From Oxyruncus cristatus (taxonomy: Eukaryota > Chordata > Aves > Passeriformes > Cotingidae), in contig VXAY01004353.1 in assembly GCA_013399855.1 (NCBI GenBank), positions 830,041-894,040 of the forward strand: 64,000 nt of DNA, read 5' to 3'. Shown in pieces: positions 24,741-39,100 of this stretch. Each line of letters begins with the position of its first letter. Positions within the stretch are counted from its first letter, which is position 1. The translations under genes and the position numbers were made by a program. The notes under the pieces were generated by a model. It searched no databases, was not told the origin of the DNA, and saw nothing but the letters and a program-made list of their open reading frames with translations.

Positions 24741-27700
24741 TGATAACTTTAAGTTGGGCACCATAAGCAGTAAGACAGAATTCCAGGCCTGAGCTAGACA
24801 TCCCCACCCCCAGCAGAGCCCTGCTTTCTGCACAGCCTCCTGTGCATTAGAGCCATGAACCAGCTCAGACAGAAACAGTGGAAGAACAAGAGACCTTTGA
24901 CTTCTGGATTGGGTCTGTTTCCAGAAAAGACCTTTTGGCATCAGACATTTCACTTGAGAGCTCGAGGTTGCTGGTCAGTGACAAGGTGAATAACTCACTT
25001 CTGTCACTTATCTTTACTCCTGCTTTGGATTTATTTGTGCCTGTAAATAAGTGTTCTAAGAGGAACTGGCATAAACTCCTGTGTGCAGAGAATTGGGCCA
25101 GTTTGACCAGGCTGACATCATCTTACCTGCATCAGCCCTTCCTGGAGATGTCCACATGCACATTCCATGTGTGCATGGAGAACAGTGCCTGTGTCCTTGG
25201 CAGGGGGAGGTGACACTTCAGCCCTGCTCCCAAACCTTTCCCAGACCTTTCCTAGCCCTCCCTGAGCAGGAAGACATCTGGCATCTCCAGATGTGTTTCT
25301 GCGGTCCCCGCCTGTCACCAACTCAGTTTTCTGTCTCCAGCTCACTTCTTATCCTTTGTAACTGACTTTTTCCTAATTTCTTTGGTTATCTCTTGGAATA
25401 TATTAAATGAGAAACATGAAGGTGACTTCGTGTAATTATTCTCTGGTGAGTTAATAGGGCCCTTCAACAAGCACTGTGTTCTAAACATTAAGTCCAATTA
25501 ACTGGATAACAATTCTGTGGAGAAATATGCTTCCATGTTTTCCGAACTGTGATGGATTTCCTCTCTTGCAGAGCACAGTGTGTTTATCTTTTCTGTGTTT
25601 GTGCACCTCCTAGGAGGAAAAAATGCTCACAAACACTGGGAAACACCCCCAGTACTGTAAGAAAAAGGGTATGTTTTGACTTCTTCAACCACTAGCCCTG
25701 TGTATGGCAATAGGATCCTCACAGGGGAGGGGGAGGAATACCTCAACCTCCAGGGAAATGAAATGGAAAAAAAGAAAATAATGAGGAATAGAGAAATTTG
25801 CAGGGCCAAAAAAAGCAAAGGCATTAATAATGGAGTGGATATAACAAGCAGCTGGTTCATGAGTGCTGGAGGCTGGAACTTAGTCCAGAGCAACTGTTGT
25901 GGGGTCTAGCAGATTAAGAGGAAATGGGAACATGGGGAAGACACAATACATGAAGAAGAGGGTCAGAATTGCCTTTTAAATGCTGATTTAGTGCTGCAGT
26001 GTTTATTAGTCACTTGGAGTTCAGGAATTGCATTGGGTCTGGGCTGTACAATCTATGGATTTATTGGTGAACTCTGAACCAAGGATGCTGGGGAGTCACC
26101 AGGGAAAGCCACACTGCACAGAAGTGAGGGCAGAAGGTGACTCCAGCCCTGTTCCTGCCTCATAGTCTTGTTACTGTAGAATTTAATAGGAAACCTCTTA
26201 ATGCCTCGTGCAGAACACAGGACTTCTCAGGCTCTGCAAATCTGCAAGGCACTTTGCATCTCTTTTGTGTGTTCTGTTTTATTGGCCTCAGCCGTAAAAG
26301 CCTGCTGCCTGCTTTGTATTGCTGGCTTCTAAAGTGCTTGGCATCCATGGGCAAGAAAAACTAGACAGGAATAGACTGAAAAATCTGCTCTGTACTTTGT
26401 TCACAGTGTTTACCAAGAAATGGTCCGTGAAAGTGGTTATGTACTTCAGATGGTGGAGCCTGCTGGTGGTGCAAAGGATGTGCTGTCAGACATAAAGTAA
26501 TGCAGAAAGTATAAATCTACATAACCATGTGAGTCTCGGATGTAAATGAGACAAAAAGAGCAGGAATGGGGAATGCACAGGGTCGTGTTCTGACAGTTTT
26601 GCACAAAGCAGATGCTTCTGATAGTAAGTGAGGCCAGACAGAGCTGTAAGATGGCAACTGATTTGCCTCCCAGGTATTTGCTACCAAGGAAAACAGTCTT
26701 TTTCTATGCCAGGCTGACCATGCTGAGGACATGGCTCCAGTTACTTGGTTAAACACTCCCCTGCATAGCTGGCTCGTGTCACTTGTGCAGCAATGAGTGA
26801 TAAAGTGCTGTGAGCTGTGATGAGTCAGGTCAAGGTGATGACCATAAAATTTATTAAGTAAAGTGCTAAAATGAACAGAATGTGTGAAGGGGGGGTCCCA
26901 AGCTGGGCTTTGGGAAGATGAACCAAGAGACAGCAGGTCAGTTGGGTGGGTAAAATGCCAGGCTCTTAAATAGCCTGGCACAGAAATGCACTCAAGGGAC
27001 AAGGCCTCTACAAAAATAAGCCTGGGCTCCAAAGAAAATGACTGTGTGGTACTTTGCTTAAAGGAAAGGCTGGGACCTGCCTGCCAGCTGCCTGTGGGGG
27101 GAAGGCATCAGGGAAGGTGGAGGGCTCGTGCCAAAGCCCTCCTTGGTTTTCTTGGGAGGGGTGGGAGTGCTGACTGTGTAGTTGCAAAAGAGGGGCTGAA
27201 TCCTGCGTAGGAAAGGGAAGGAGGAGAGGGTCTGTGGGTGCAGAGTAGCTGGTGGGGACAGGCTCTTGTCCACAATCTGGGCTGTGCTGGCCAAATGCAG
27301 CTCCAAGGTTGATGAGCATCATAAGGTTGTGCTGCTCTAAGACCACCCCTCTGAGACACTGCTTTAAGGGTCAAAGACACACAAAGATGAAACGTGTCCC
27401 TGGGGTAGGTGAGGAAGGGGCACAAGCTCTCAGCTTTCTTGAGAAGGATTTAGTAACAGCATCTCTGTGGTCAGGGCTTTTCTGTCTGCTGTGGGATTGA
27501 CTTAGAGCAGCACTGCAGAGCAGAAACAACCTCATCACAGCTGAGCTACAAAGTGGAGCTAAAGAGACACCTGAGGAGTCACTTAAAGGAAGAGCAAGGT
27601 AAGGAGTAGAGAGCAGGAAGGGTAGAAAGCAACAGATAAGTAGAAGATGGGGATTGAAGCAAAATGCCCAAGGAAATATTGTTTGTCAGCCTGTCCCTGT

Positions 27701-30700
27701 AAGGTATCCTTGCTTAGCATGCTCATCAAGACCTTCCTGCCTTAGTGAAAATGAAATTCCCTTGCCATCAGTTCCTCTTGTAATTAAACAGTTGGAAAGA
27801 AGAATCCACCTGAAATCCCCAGAACACATTGTTGCACTTGGCCTACTCGCCTCCTGGAGTGGCAGTGTGTCAGAAGGGTTTTGGGAGTTGGCTGGCTTGG
27901 CTGTGAGTTGTCTCTGATTCATCCAAACTTGGACAGAAGAGGCTGGGTCCAAGCCCAAACCACTAGCACTCCATTGGAGATTAGTTTGGAAGGCTGTGGT
28001 TAATCAGAGCTTGGGCACAGGTGGTTATATTTTAGCCAGTCTCCGGAATAATTATCTTTTATTAGTTGTCTTTGGTCTCAGTGCCCCGTACCTAACTCGT
28101 TCTGCAGGAATGCAAATACGGTTTAGCTTGGCTCGAGCTCCCCTCTCCACCTGGAACGTTCTGGGTTAACACAACCCACTCTGTTTTCCTTTTAATTTCC
28201 CGTGTTACTTCACAGCCGGGCTGACGCCCGTGCTGCCGTGTCCGTCTCAGCCTGGAAGGGCACACGTCAGCCACGGCTGCTGTGCCCTCGTCCTGGCTGT
28301 GGCTGTGGAGTGTCCCACAGTGTGGGGGGAAAGCTCTGGGTCTGCCCAGGCTGCTCCAGAACCATTGCCCTCCACAGCTCTGGGTAGTGGCTGGACTACT
28401 TCCATAGGGATGGCTGTGGAACTCCGTGTCCACGCAGGGTGTCTCCATTTCAGCCCGTCTTTCTGTGGAGCTCTGGCTCTGTCCAGTTGTTGAATGCTTG
28501 TGTGGTACAGGAAAGGGAGGGGGAGGCTTTTATTAACCCATTAACTAACTGCAGATGTGATTGGTTTTCCAATGTCATAAATACCCTGTGGGATTTATAC
28601 TGTAATCACAGGGCTGAGAAGATACCTGGGATCTGGTCCAATGTCACATCGTATCTTGGTGTTCCATCTCCGTGTTGTCTGGGAATGCTCACTCCGGGAG
28701 CTATTTTGAGAGAGAAGAGGCTGTGGCTGCCAGTGCCCGGGGCTGAGGGGCTGGTGAGCACGGGCTGCTGTCTCCGTGGCACCTCCAGCCTGTGGCAATC
28801 AGGGGTTGTTACAGAGGAGGTTTAATTTGGGCTTGCAGTGAGCTAATCCTGTCCTGTCTGGAGTTTTGGTTATATCATGAGTTATGACACTGTTCACCCC
28901 CACTCTTCAAAGTGCCACCAAAGTGTTTTTTTCAGCCTTTTCTGTTCTTCATCTGGCAAGTCTAAAACTGGTATTTTTTTTTTTTTATAGTGCACACCAC
29001 TTCCCAGGCTGGTTTGATTCCTTGGATCTTGGTGATGTTACATCAGAGGACAGAATAGCAACTGTGTTCAGAGTTACCAAAATAAAAGTGACAGAGGCTG
29101 TTAATCAAGTGAAGTCAACTGGGGACAGGATGCCTTTCCAGCCATTTTGCTTAAGCCAGGGATGAGGTTTGAATCGTGCTGCTAAACAAGATGAAATGTG
29201 TCCGTGGCTGCCTCCTCCATTCCTACATGAAAATGTCAAATGGGTTTTTTTCCACCTTAACTTTTGTGAAGTGTGGCAGCCGAAGTCATGGACCAGAATG
29301 TGCTGGATCCATCTCACCTGGGGTCCAAACATGCACATCAGCCTGGACTTGTTCCATGTAGTCTCAGCATTTGAAACTCTTGCTTGGTATCTTGTCAAGG
29401 AAGGGAGAGAAAAGCCCTTCCAGAGGACACTTCAATCACCCTAAGGTTTAATTTATCCCTGGTCAGCCCTGGCTTTCCTGAGGTGAGTCCCAGTGACTGT
29501 GGTCCAAAGCTAAGTGCTGTAGCTTGGATCTCTGAGCAGGATGAATACAGACCTACCTGTGCAGCTCAGCACACGGGCAGAAACCAGAACTTGAGGTGTG
29601 TTAGCCAAAAGAGTAGCTTCAGATATTTTAACTGATCTAGAACTGGAGCTTCAGGCTGAGATATCATGTCCCTTAAGGCAGAAACTCAAGAGGAAAAATA
29701 TTGAAAGAAATGAAAAAGAATGGATGGATTTCTAAAATGTTAGCCATAACTGGCTTGTGCAGTCAAAAATGTGGTTTTTTGTACACATCCACCCAGCTGC
29801 AGGGGGACACTCTGTAGGCTCTTGGGACTTTGAAAGGGGGCAGTTCTGTCTGCCTTAGGCGGTGCCTTGGTGGCAAAATACCAACAGCATCTGCACAGTG
29901 CTGTGGAGCTGTGCTGTGTGTGAGAGCATGGGGCTGGCTGAAAACTATGGAGAAGGAAGTGCTTTCCTTGGTGATGTTAGGGAGGAGCATCAAAGGAATA
30001 GAGCTGGTAGGAAATGCTGTTGGTTTTTGCAGGGAAAAAAGATGCCAGTGGGAAATAAATGTAAGTGCAATTTCCTGACTCAACTACAGAACTCATGGGA
30101 GAACACTGTTCCTAGAAATATATATATATATTTTTTTAGACAAACTCTATTGAGCAATGGCTGCAGAGACTTTGTGTTCCTTCAGTGCAGGGGGAGACTG
30201 GTTTTCCCATCACTGCTGCTTTTGTGGGGTAGCAAGGAAAGAGGAGTCTGTCATGCTGGAAGCCCCACCAAGGAATGACCAACCAGAATGGCTTAGGGAA
30301 AACACCAAAACCAATGGAACCTCCCAAAGCTAAACCACTGCTTTCTGCTGCTGGACTGTATGTGGGTCACATGCCCTAAACTGTCATGTTTCTTCCTAGA
30401 AGGGGATATTGCAATGGTGGCACTTGGGTAGAAATTCACTGGATGTGTCTGTTTTTCTCTGGTGCTACCAAAGCCTGGCGCATCAGCACATGTCCTTGAG
30501 CAGAGCCCGTTCAAACCTCTCTCCCCTCCTCCAGTGTTTCCCTTGGCACTTCTGCTGCCGGTCACAGCCACATCTTGTTTGACTGAGTTGTTCCTTCTCT
30601 GCTTTCCTTAGCTCTCTTCTCTTTGCCAAGTTGTAAATCTGGATTTGTAGCTGATACTGTTCCCAGGGAAGCAAATGGGGAAAGTGCAGACAGAGGGTTA

Positions 30701-31480
30701 TGACTTCCCTGAGGGATGTGATTGAGTGGAAGAATTGGCCTAGCAGGTGGAATAGTCTGAAAATTCTGGACAAGTGAACCAATTTGGAAGGAAACCACCC
30801 TTGTTTTAAATACTGTCTTCAGGGCAAAGCTTTTAATCTCTGCATCCCACTCCTCTGAGATCTCGCTGGTTTTGGGATTTGAGTCATGTCAGTTGTTTCA
30901 CCATTTGTATTGTGTGCTTGTTTCATTTTTTTTTTTCTCCTGAGATATTTTTCTTTTACCAAGTTGTTCAAGAGACTGGATCACAAAAGGTAGTTTCCCA
31001 GGATCTGCCCCCACCTGGGAGCTAAGTGGCTGCACACACAGGTCAGAGGGCTCTCAGAAATCCCGCAGAGCCGGTGTAAAAAAAAAAAACAAACTTGAGA
31101 GAAACAAGAGCAAGCAATGGATTTCTTGTGCACCCTGTAGGTCTGGCTTGTTTGGGATCAGGGATGCTGTTTAGCTCCTGTTTGCTGGGGTGTTGGTGAG
31201 GGATCAGTGGGATAGTGTCACTCTTTCCAACTGCTGCAGCCTGCTCTGAGGTCATCCCTGCCTCAATCTGCATGTTTTACACACAGGCTGAGCAAGGGAG
31301 CTCTGAGTTGGGAATTAAGGGAGTTTGATCACAGCAAGAGGCTATTTGCATGCTTTTTAACCAACAGTGAAAAAACCTTCCAATGTAGTATATTATAATT
31401 CCACACTGCATTTGTTTTCATTTGTGCGTGTGAATGTGTTGTGTTCAACAGCGAAGGATCTCTGGCTTGGGGAGTACCTT

Positions 31481-31625
31481 CATGGGATCAGAATGATTTG
31501 AGTTCGAAGGGACCTAAAGATCATCTTGTTCCAACCTCCCCACCATGGACAGGGAAACCTTTCAGCAGACCAGGCTACTCAAAGCCCCATCCAGCCTGGC
31601 CTTGAGCACTGCCAGGGATGGGATC
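31481..31625 (-). mobile_element. CR1 LINE 3' tail fragment, inverted
   Basis: Read on the plus strand, this matches the reverse complement of a CR1 3' end. It has a degraded octamer tail (ATCAGAATGATTTGAGTT), then GAAGGGACCTAAAGATCATC, TTGTTCCAACCTCCCCACCATGGACAGGGA, and CTCAAAGCCCCATCCAGCCTGGCCTTGAGCACT-GCCAGGGATGGG. The match stops abruptly near 31625, where a longer copy would continue into its ACAACTTCTCTGGG region. The insertion is therefore 5'-truncated at about 145 bases. Confidence 0.88.
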
Positions 31626-34600
31626 TTGATCAGTCATGACAAGAGAATGGGAGAGATTCACCTCCCCCCTGTCACAATGTCCTTTGCCATAGCAAGTGAC
31701 AGTGCTGCCCTTCCCCTCTCGGGCACACAGGGCCTTCTTTTCTCCCCTTCTCTGATTAGGAATTCCCTTAGGGCAGCCACTGCCACCAGCTCAGTCTCAC
31801 TGAGCACAGCAATGCCTCATGACTATTGTTACACAAATGCCCGTAATAAATGCTTTTATGCACATTATGGATTCCTATCTTCTGTTGGGGAGAGATAAAC
31901 TGCAGATTGGTGGTAGCTGAGATCATATCTTGAGCATGAAGTAAATCCAGGATTAGCTGTTGCCTGTGTAGCCCTGTGCAGTAACTACTGTGTGTCTCCC
32001 ACTGCAGGAATAAAATAGTTGGAGGAAGAGAATGGTTAAATCTGCTTGATGAATCCTTCAAAATCCTTGGGCTTGATGCTATTTATTAAAAGGATCTTTT
32101 GACACTCCTTGCAACTGTAGAAACATCTGTGTGCTGTACAGGTGGCAGCAGAGTGAGCTGAGTCTGTGAAATGGTACCTGGCAAAAACTTTGAAGAGTGT
32201 TTGAGTGCTCAAGGTGTCAGGGAACAGCCATTGCAAACAACCTCTGAGGTAGTGTCCCAAAGGAGCAGAGACCGGTCCCAGACCTCTCTTCTAGGAGGGG
32301 GCCTTCAGTCTCCACTCCCCACATCTGGTGGGCATGAGCTAAAGGAATCTATCCTGCAGTTCGATGAGCAATTTAGCAGACTGTATGTGTAAAGTGCATC
32401 TCCTTTAGCTCCAGTGGCACTGAGTGATGTCTCTGACCCTTTTTCTTTAAATAAATGTGAATCATGACTCCTGGTCCTCAAGCAGCAAGCTGGGCTCTGG
32501 TGTGGCTGCAGGGATTCCTTCCATTGCCCCTCCTCAGCAGGTGACAGCATCTCACCTCTGAAGACCCCCTCAAGCCCTGCTTCCTTAAAACTCTCAGAAG
32601 TGCTGGAGATGAGAAGTTGTTATGTGTCAGCAGCTGTGAAGCTGGAGGTGTCTCTGCGTATATGCAAAGAGCAATCAATGCAAATTCAGAAATCTAAGTT
32701 GGCAAACTGTTTGGGAGTCGCAGATCAAACCCGTCAGTGGAGGGTTGTTTATTAGCTGTCGCATTTTGATAATGATTATCATCGTATATTAAAGCCTTTG
32801 GTTGATCCCAGTTTTCCTCCTCGCAAATTAGGAACACTCACATGAAGGGCTGGTCTAGTGGCCAATAACAGCTGTGCGGAACGTGGGTGGATGGGTTGGT
32901 GTCAGCACTTACACAGGTGAGGAGATCCAGCAGCCCTTGGTGCCCTGCAGTGGGGACGAGCACCAGACTTAACCATCGGCCACTGCAAGCTGCCAACAGC
33001 TCATCTCACCCTGATTTCAAGGACAAAAAGGCTTTCTGATACAAACCAACGGTTTCCAAACTGCTGACCCTGAGTGGTTTTGGGCATCATGGTAAGGGGG
33101 ATGCAAACCTGCCTGGTGCTTGCAGCACAGGGTGATCTGTGGCAAGTTCTGAGATGAGCTCTCAGACCAAAAGTATTTGGGAATTCATTTCTCTCTGTGT
33201 TTTTATAGAAGGGCTTTCCACTGATGTAGCCACAACCAATTCAGTGCTATGGGTGAGGCTGGAACTAATCCGGAGTGCAAATTTGCCCCATGTTTGGCAG
33301 GTTTTGTGACTTATGGTATCTTTGCAAACCCATGGGAGCAATTACTTCGGCCAAAAATGTATATGATGAGTTTTTCTTCATTGCAGTGAATTATCCATGA
33401 GCATCTTAGATTTTGATGATGAAGATATATAACTTAAAGTAGTTCTGACACTTGGATATAATTTAAAGGAGTTCAGGAAATAACTTCTGGTTTGTAAATT
33501 GGAGCAACCAGTGCAGGAGCACATATGGAAAACCTGAGCTTGGATCCCTGCTGGTTAGTGCTGGCTGGCATTGCAGACACAGCCTGCTCTTTGTGCAGTT
33601 TGGAGTGTGACCAGTTCAAACTTTTCACAGCAAAAGGAGTTTTCTAGAGCAGCTTTAAAGTGAATGTCAAAAGATCCTTAGTTGATATGCAAATAAAGGA
33701 ATTATCTCTCATAGGAAAGACCTTTCCTTCCTATTGAAGGATTGAAACTTGTTTTGCTGCCTAGAACAATCACATCTCCAACCCCTGCATGTGCTATTTG
33801 GCAAGTGCTGTCTAAATCTGATAACCTTGGCAATGTGTTGCTTTGAAACTCTCTGTTTTGTAAGATGGCATTTGCAGAGCTGCTGTTGAAATCCCAGCTG
33901 AAGGAAGTAACAGTCTCATCGTTCCCCTGCCCAGTAAAACATATCAATGAAAGGAGGAAAACAGCTGGCAGACTGAGTTGAAGTTCTGATTACAGCCAGC
34001 CTCCCAAGCCCGTCCTCCTGGAGCTTCTCAAAGTATGAGGGATTTTTTTGAATGGGGTTATCTGGGAACTGGGAACACGATCTGTGGATACGCCTGATGA
34101 ACCCTTTCATGGCAACTGTGTCCTGGCTGGCAGGGCCCTGTGTGTCGTGGTGGTGGCCATGCCAGCTCCAGAGAGTTACAGCTGGAGCTGTAGGATGAAA
34201 GCACAGCAGGGTGTGCGTGTTCAGCAGCCTCAGCCAAGAGTGGCCTTTACTGCCTCTTCTCCAGCACCGAGTCCTTGGGGAGCCCGTGGCAGAGGGGAAT
34301 GGGGCTGTGTCACACTGTGGAAAGCTGGTCTCTGTGTTTCTGAGCCATTTGTCTGGACTTGCTTGTGGCTCCCTTGCCTTTCACACCCATAGGGATCAGC
34401 AGTATCTGCTCTCCTTAGAACTGGGGGAGATTGACCCCATCTAATCCAGCATTATAAAGCCAGACTGACTTGTAAATGGGACAACTGGGGTACTCTGGAG
34501 CCTGTGAAAACAGGCTGCCTCCTTCCCCTGGAGAGCTAAGTCGGAGTTGGGTGACTCACACTGGGTGACCCCTGAAGACTGCATGCTCATTTTAAGGTGG

Positions 34601-36109
34601 CAGAAAAAGTGGTAGAAATAATACCCTAGAAATGTGGTTATTACCTCAGAGCTGTGTGGTTTATTGGCAGCTCACACTCCTGAAAGCCACCAGACACCAG
34701 CAGTGAGACCTCTGTCCCACTCCTGCTATCCCCAGTAAACACTGGAACAGTCACGGAGCCACGTGCGCTGATGAACAGGCACTGGCTCTCTTCAGTCTCA
34801 CTTTCTGTTTCTGTTGAAGCAGACTTAAGCACTGTGAGACCTTGTTGGCCTGTGGTTTACTCACCTGTTTGGTCCCTCATGAGAGTTCCGCAAGCCCTTA
34901 ATGAAAACCAGCTCTCTAAAGTCCCCTGTTGCTTGGTGCAAGTGCTCATGGTGATGGAGAACCTTTTGTTGGGGGAGTGTAGGTTTGTGCGGGGGGAGAT
35001 TTCACTGCCATTTGCACTGATCCAAAATCTGGTATCAGCTGTAGAGGAAACTATTGGCAAAGAAATTCTCCAGGCACCCTCTGCTTATGTTACTCTTGTC
35101 TGCTGTATCCCACTGCTCCAAGCCAGCATTAGTGGCAATTCCAACTCCATTGTATCTGCCTGCTGTTGCTGTGTGGCTATTCATCTCCCCACAGCTGTTA
35201 CAGAGGTTTAAGAACTGTTGTTTAGTCCCTGAGTCTGCCCTCAGCTGTGACTATGTCAAGGATTTTTTCTGTAGTTTGTAAAATTGTCCATTCATATAAA
35301 TGTGTCTGAATAGTTTCCATGGGAACACCCGCTCCACTCTGGGAAATGAAATTTGCCTTCATGAATAAATATGGAACCTTGCTACCTCAGAGAGCCTGGG
35401 CTGGGAAAGGAGTGGCTGCTGGCTAAGAAATAGCACATGGGGGGCCAGCACAAGCCCTGTGTCAGTGCAGCCAGCAGCAGGGGCAATGTCTGGGGGAGAA
35501 GAGCCTCAGAGCTGAGCTTGGTCTGAGCCCTTGGGTGTAGCGAGTGCTTGGAGCAGAATTCCTGATGATATGAGAAGGTCTGGACTTTTAATTTACTGAC
35601 TGAGATTCAGCAAGGCTTTATTGTCACTGGTGTGGTCTCTTTTAAGAGGGAGGTCTTCCATGCTGAGAGCACAAAGGTCTGAGCTGAAGGTTTTCAATTA
35701 TTTGGCAGTTCATAAAACCAGGCTGTGACTCCAGAGTCTGTGTGCTTTTGCAGCAGCTCTGGAGACTGAAGGGGGGGAAAAAAGGCATGATGTTCTTTCA
35801 GTATGGAGGGAGACAGGTGAGGAGCTTCCCTTGGAACTAGAGCCCACACTGGCAACAGGAGCAGTTTCTGAATTTTTTGCTTAAGCTTTACATTGGAGAG
35901 AATTAAACAGAGGAGTGAATACTTCAGGTGTCTCCATTCACACACCAGCCAGGCAGCTCAGCCAGCTGGTCCTCCTTGCAGCCAACTGCATCTCTGACCT
36001 GGGTTAGGTGCGACTACTTGTCAGGAAGAGAAACTGAGAGATTAATTTTGTTTGCACGTGTTTAACCGTAACCTTAACACAAAGCAGCCAATAAGAATGG
36101 ATTAACACT

Positions 36110-36167
36110 GGGGAGGGTTTTTTGTTTGTTTGGATTTTTTTGTGGGGAGTTTGGTTGGGTTTTTTTA
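36110..36167. repeat. G/T-rich low-complexity tract
   Basis: This tract starts GGGGAGGG, continues as TTTGTTTG and TTTGTGGGGAG, and ends TTGGTTGGGTTTTTTT. It has the same G-run plus T-run style as the tract at 24655-24740, on the same strand. Confidence 0.88.
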
Positions 36168-39100
36168 CTATTCTCAATGTTAATATGTCCGAGAGACTCC
36201 TCTCAGTGCAGACAGGCAGTTCAGAGTTGTCTGTGTAGAGTTCTGCAGCAGAAACTTAACATACAGTTTAGCTGTCATTTTTAGAGTCTCCTTGGGATTA
36301 GTGGAATTAGAAAGATAGCTGTAAATATGAACTAAAAGGCATCTGTAAATGTACAGGACCAACTCTATTCCTGCTGTATCCATGGGGTCTTCATGGAGAC
36401 ATGCCAGGAGAATAGGCCTGAGGAAACAGAGCTTGAGTTGCCAAATTGACTGGAATTCTCACACCTCTTCATCGTGACTCCTTGTGGTTTTATCTTGTTG
36501 GGAGATGGCTCACTTCACAGTAGCTCTGTCTGTCAGGGACAGCCCCAACCCCTTCGTGGGCTGCAGCCACCTCTGAAAAATGTCCTGAGAGTGTTGGTCA
36601 CAGGGTGAGGGACCCTTATTTCTGGTAACTCTTTAGGGCATGGTCTTCATTGTATTCTCCTTGCTTTTCTTCTCTGACTGTCTCATGTTTTCTTCATTTT
36701 AATCTTGGTCTTTTTATCTCTCAACTCAGTCATGTTTGTGCTGTAGCTCTGCCTCAGCCTCTCTGCTGGCCCTGCCACTGGGTCTGCCTGATCCCTTGGT
36801 GCTTGGTACCTTGTGAGGGTACCTTCAGCTACCCCTGTCCTTAATCAGACCTATGTGGAGTGATATTTTTCTGGCTTTAGGAATTCCAGAGAATATTAAA
36901 CTTGGAGACAAGGACTGACAACAGAGCTGAGGAATACAGCCCATGACACTACATTTGTTACTGAGCATCCATGTTAAAGCAGGAGAAACGATTGCATACT
37001 GCCTGCTGCTCTTAACGGAGCCTGAATTTCCGAAGGGGGTGCTCATTGGAGCGGGAGGAGCACACCGTGCTTCCTCTAAGCAGCAGAGGCCAGCAGAGGG
37101 ATCCCTGGACTGCTGCTTTCCTCCTCGTGGCTTTGTTGAGAAATTCCAGGTATGACAGGAGTGAAAATGTGGAGTGATGGGACAGCATCCGGCGTCTGCT
37201 GGTGCATCCGGGCTGTTGGAAGCAGTCTGTGTCTGGTGTTCCCTGTGTGTCCCAACCATCCCCCCCTCAGTGCTCGCTGTGTCTGTGCCTGCTGACTGTT
37301 ACCAGCAGGTCGACCTGGGATTGATTTACCAGGAGGAGGGAAAGGCTCCCAGAGTCCGAGTGTCTGTATCCTTGATGCTGTTAGAGCTGGTGTGGTTCCC
37401 ACATGCCACAGATACCATGCAAGTACAGAGAGTGAGGATCATTTCAGGGAAATGGAATTGTACTTTCCACCTCTTCTCAACACAGAAGAATTAGAGTAAC
37501 ATGAGTCCTTCAGAGTAGGACAGGGGCTGACAGCGGAGCCCTCTTATGTGCTCGTGGGCTGGGTACCAAGTTCCTGCCCTGGAGCTGTGTAAGGGCTGGA
37601 AACAGCGGGTGAAGGCATGAACTGTTCCCTCAGCTCTTTGTCTGCATCACAATTTTGCAAAGGTCAGCACCGTGGTGCCAACCCAGCTCTGCTCCTCTCA
37701 GCTGCAATCATTGCTGATGGCTCAGGGGTGAAGCAGTGCAGAGGCTCCCCAGAGTCATGAGCTTGCTTCCTGGAAGGTTGACTCACCAGTGTTCTTTGAA
37801 GCTGGATCCTGCTGTTTTCCTACGAATTGTCTTTCTGACAAGGACTTACCCTCCCTTCCCCTCTGTGGTTACAGAATGACTGAGTGTGTTGCACGCTGGG
37901 CACTGTTGGGGTAACGCTGGCACAGGTGGTGACGTGTGTGCACCACGTATCACACGTGTGTTGGCTTTCCTGCTGTGTCTCACCCTGGATATGCTGCAGT
38001 TTTACACTCAAAAGGGTTTGCTTTGGTGTGAGAGGTGCCCTGAGGACCAGCTGAAGGGCCAGGATTCTGATGTTTAACTCCAGGTTGTGAGATGCCTCCA
38101 CTGTGCTTCTCATTGCCTCGTGTTCCTGAGCCCTGACCCTGACACCAACCTCCCTTCTCTGCCTTCCTTGCCCTAGAAGCTGGCTCTCAGCTCAAAAATT
38201 ATGAATTTTTAATCCAGGAATGATAACTTTCAGTAATTTTCACCGTTATCTCCCTCTTCCTTTTTTTTCCTGCGTCTCTTCCTGATGTCCCTTGACCTCA
38301 TGAGGAGGTCTGGGCTGCAGCTGCTGAAACCAACTTCTGCTGCATGCAGCTCTTTGTCTGCCCTCTCTGCCTTTGAGACAGTAACAACTCCGAGTGTTTT
38401 ACATCACTTACACCCTTGTCAAGACAGCCATCTCCCAGGGAGTTTCAGAAAATGGCTTCACAAATCACAGTCACTAATAACTAAGCGCTGTTTTCCTTCT
38501 CTGGCTGTGTCAGGAATGCCATGCAACCTCCCCCAAAATTTCTCTTGAAAAGCCATCATAAGCAGCCTGTCTCACCCTGACATCCTGAAGACCACAGGCT
38601 GCTTAACATTTGATGCATTTTGGCACCCTGACTGGTTTGTGGCCACTCTTTTGGTGTGTTATTTAAGAGGTGTTTTGGCAACGTGACCACTTTGTGGCTG
38701 CTTTTCTGTGTACTATTCGAACTTGTGTATGAAAATGCCTGTGATCTATTAGCAGAGACAGACCAATAGCACAATTAATTGTCCTAGAACTAGAAGACAG
38801 CTTCTGTCTCTATACAGGCTCATCTCTCACCCAGTATCTCTGTCTTCTATCTAATAACAATTAAATATATCTTTCGAGAGCATCTTGTATCTTAAAACTT
38901 GTGGGGCTTAAGCCAGAGAATAGTTTAATACTTAAAGCAAAAGCTGCAAAGCTCTAAAGCCACCAGGTCTGTGTTATTCAGAAGAGATAATTTTTCAATA
39001 TTAGGGCACATTTTTGGATTTCTCTGTGATAGAGGCACATTCATTTTCGAGCCGGGGATTGCCTACCCACAAAAATTATACTTAATTCCTTTATATAAGG

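Larger units (their letters stand above)
24011..31480. other. Non-coding DNA, no gene recognised
   Basis: The largest open frame here is 171 codons (minus, 26517-27032). It lacks any recognisable motif and is rich in Ser, His and Thr, as expected for a chance frame. The 28200-28480 part is locally GC-rich with some CpG but too short and weak to call a CpG island. A (TA)n plus T run is at about 30118-30137. Confidence 0.65.

Noticed and set aside
26517..27032. 171-codon open frame on the minus strand
   Set aside because: It has no recognisable domain, no splice context or promoter-like region, and a composition typical of chance frames; the length is expected in a 64-kb window read in six frames.
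28200..28480. Possible CpG-island promoter
   Set aside because: It is GC-rich with some CpG, but short, surrounded by low-CpG sequence, and not followed by a recognisable first exon.
30118..30137. (TA)n plus poly-T runs here, at 40665-40681 and at 46308-46336 as copies of one mobile element
   Set aside because: Flanking sequences do not resemble each other, so independent microsatellites are the simpler explanation.
34771..35211. 146-codon plus-strand frame with hydrophobic C-terminal part
   Set aside because: The hydrophobic stretch is short and broken, with a run of cysteines from CTGCTGTTGCTGTGTGG-type sequence; there is no homolog I recognise and no supporting splice sites.
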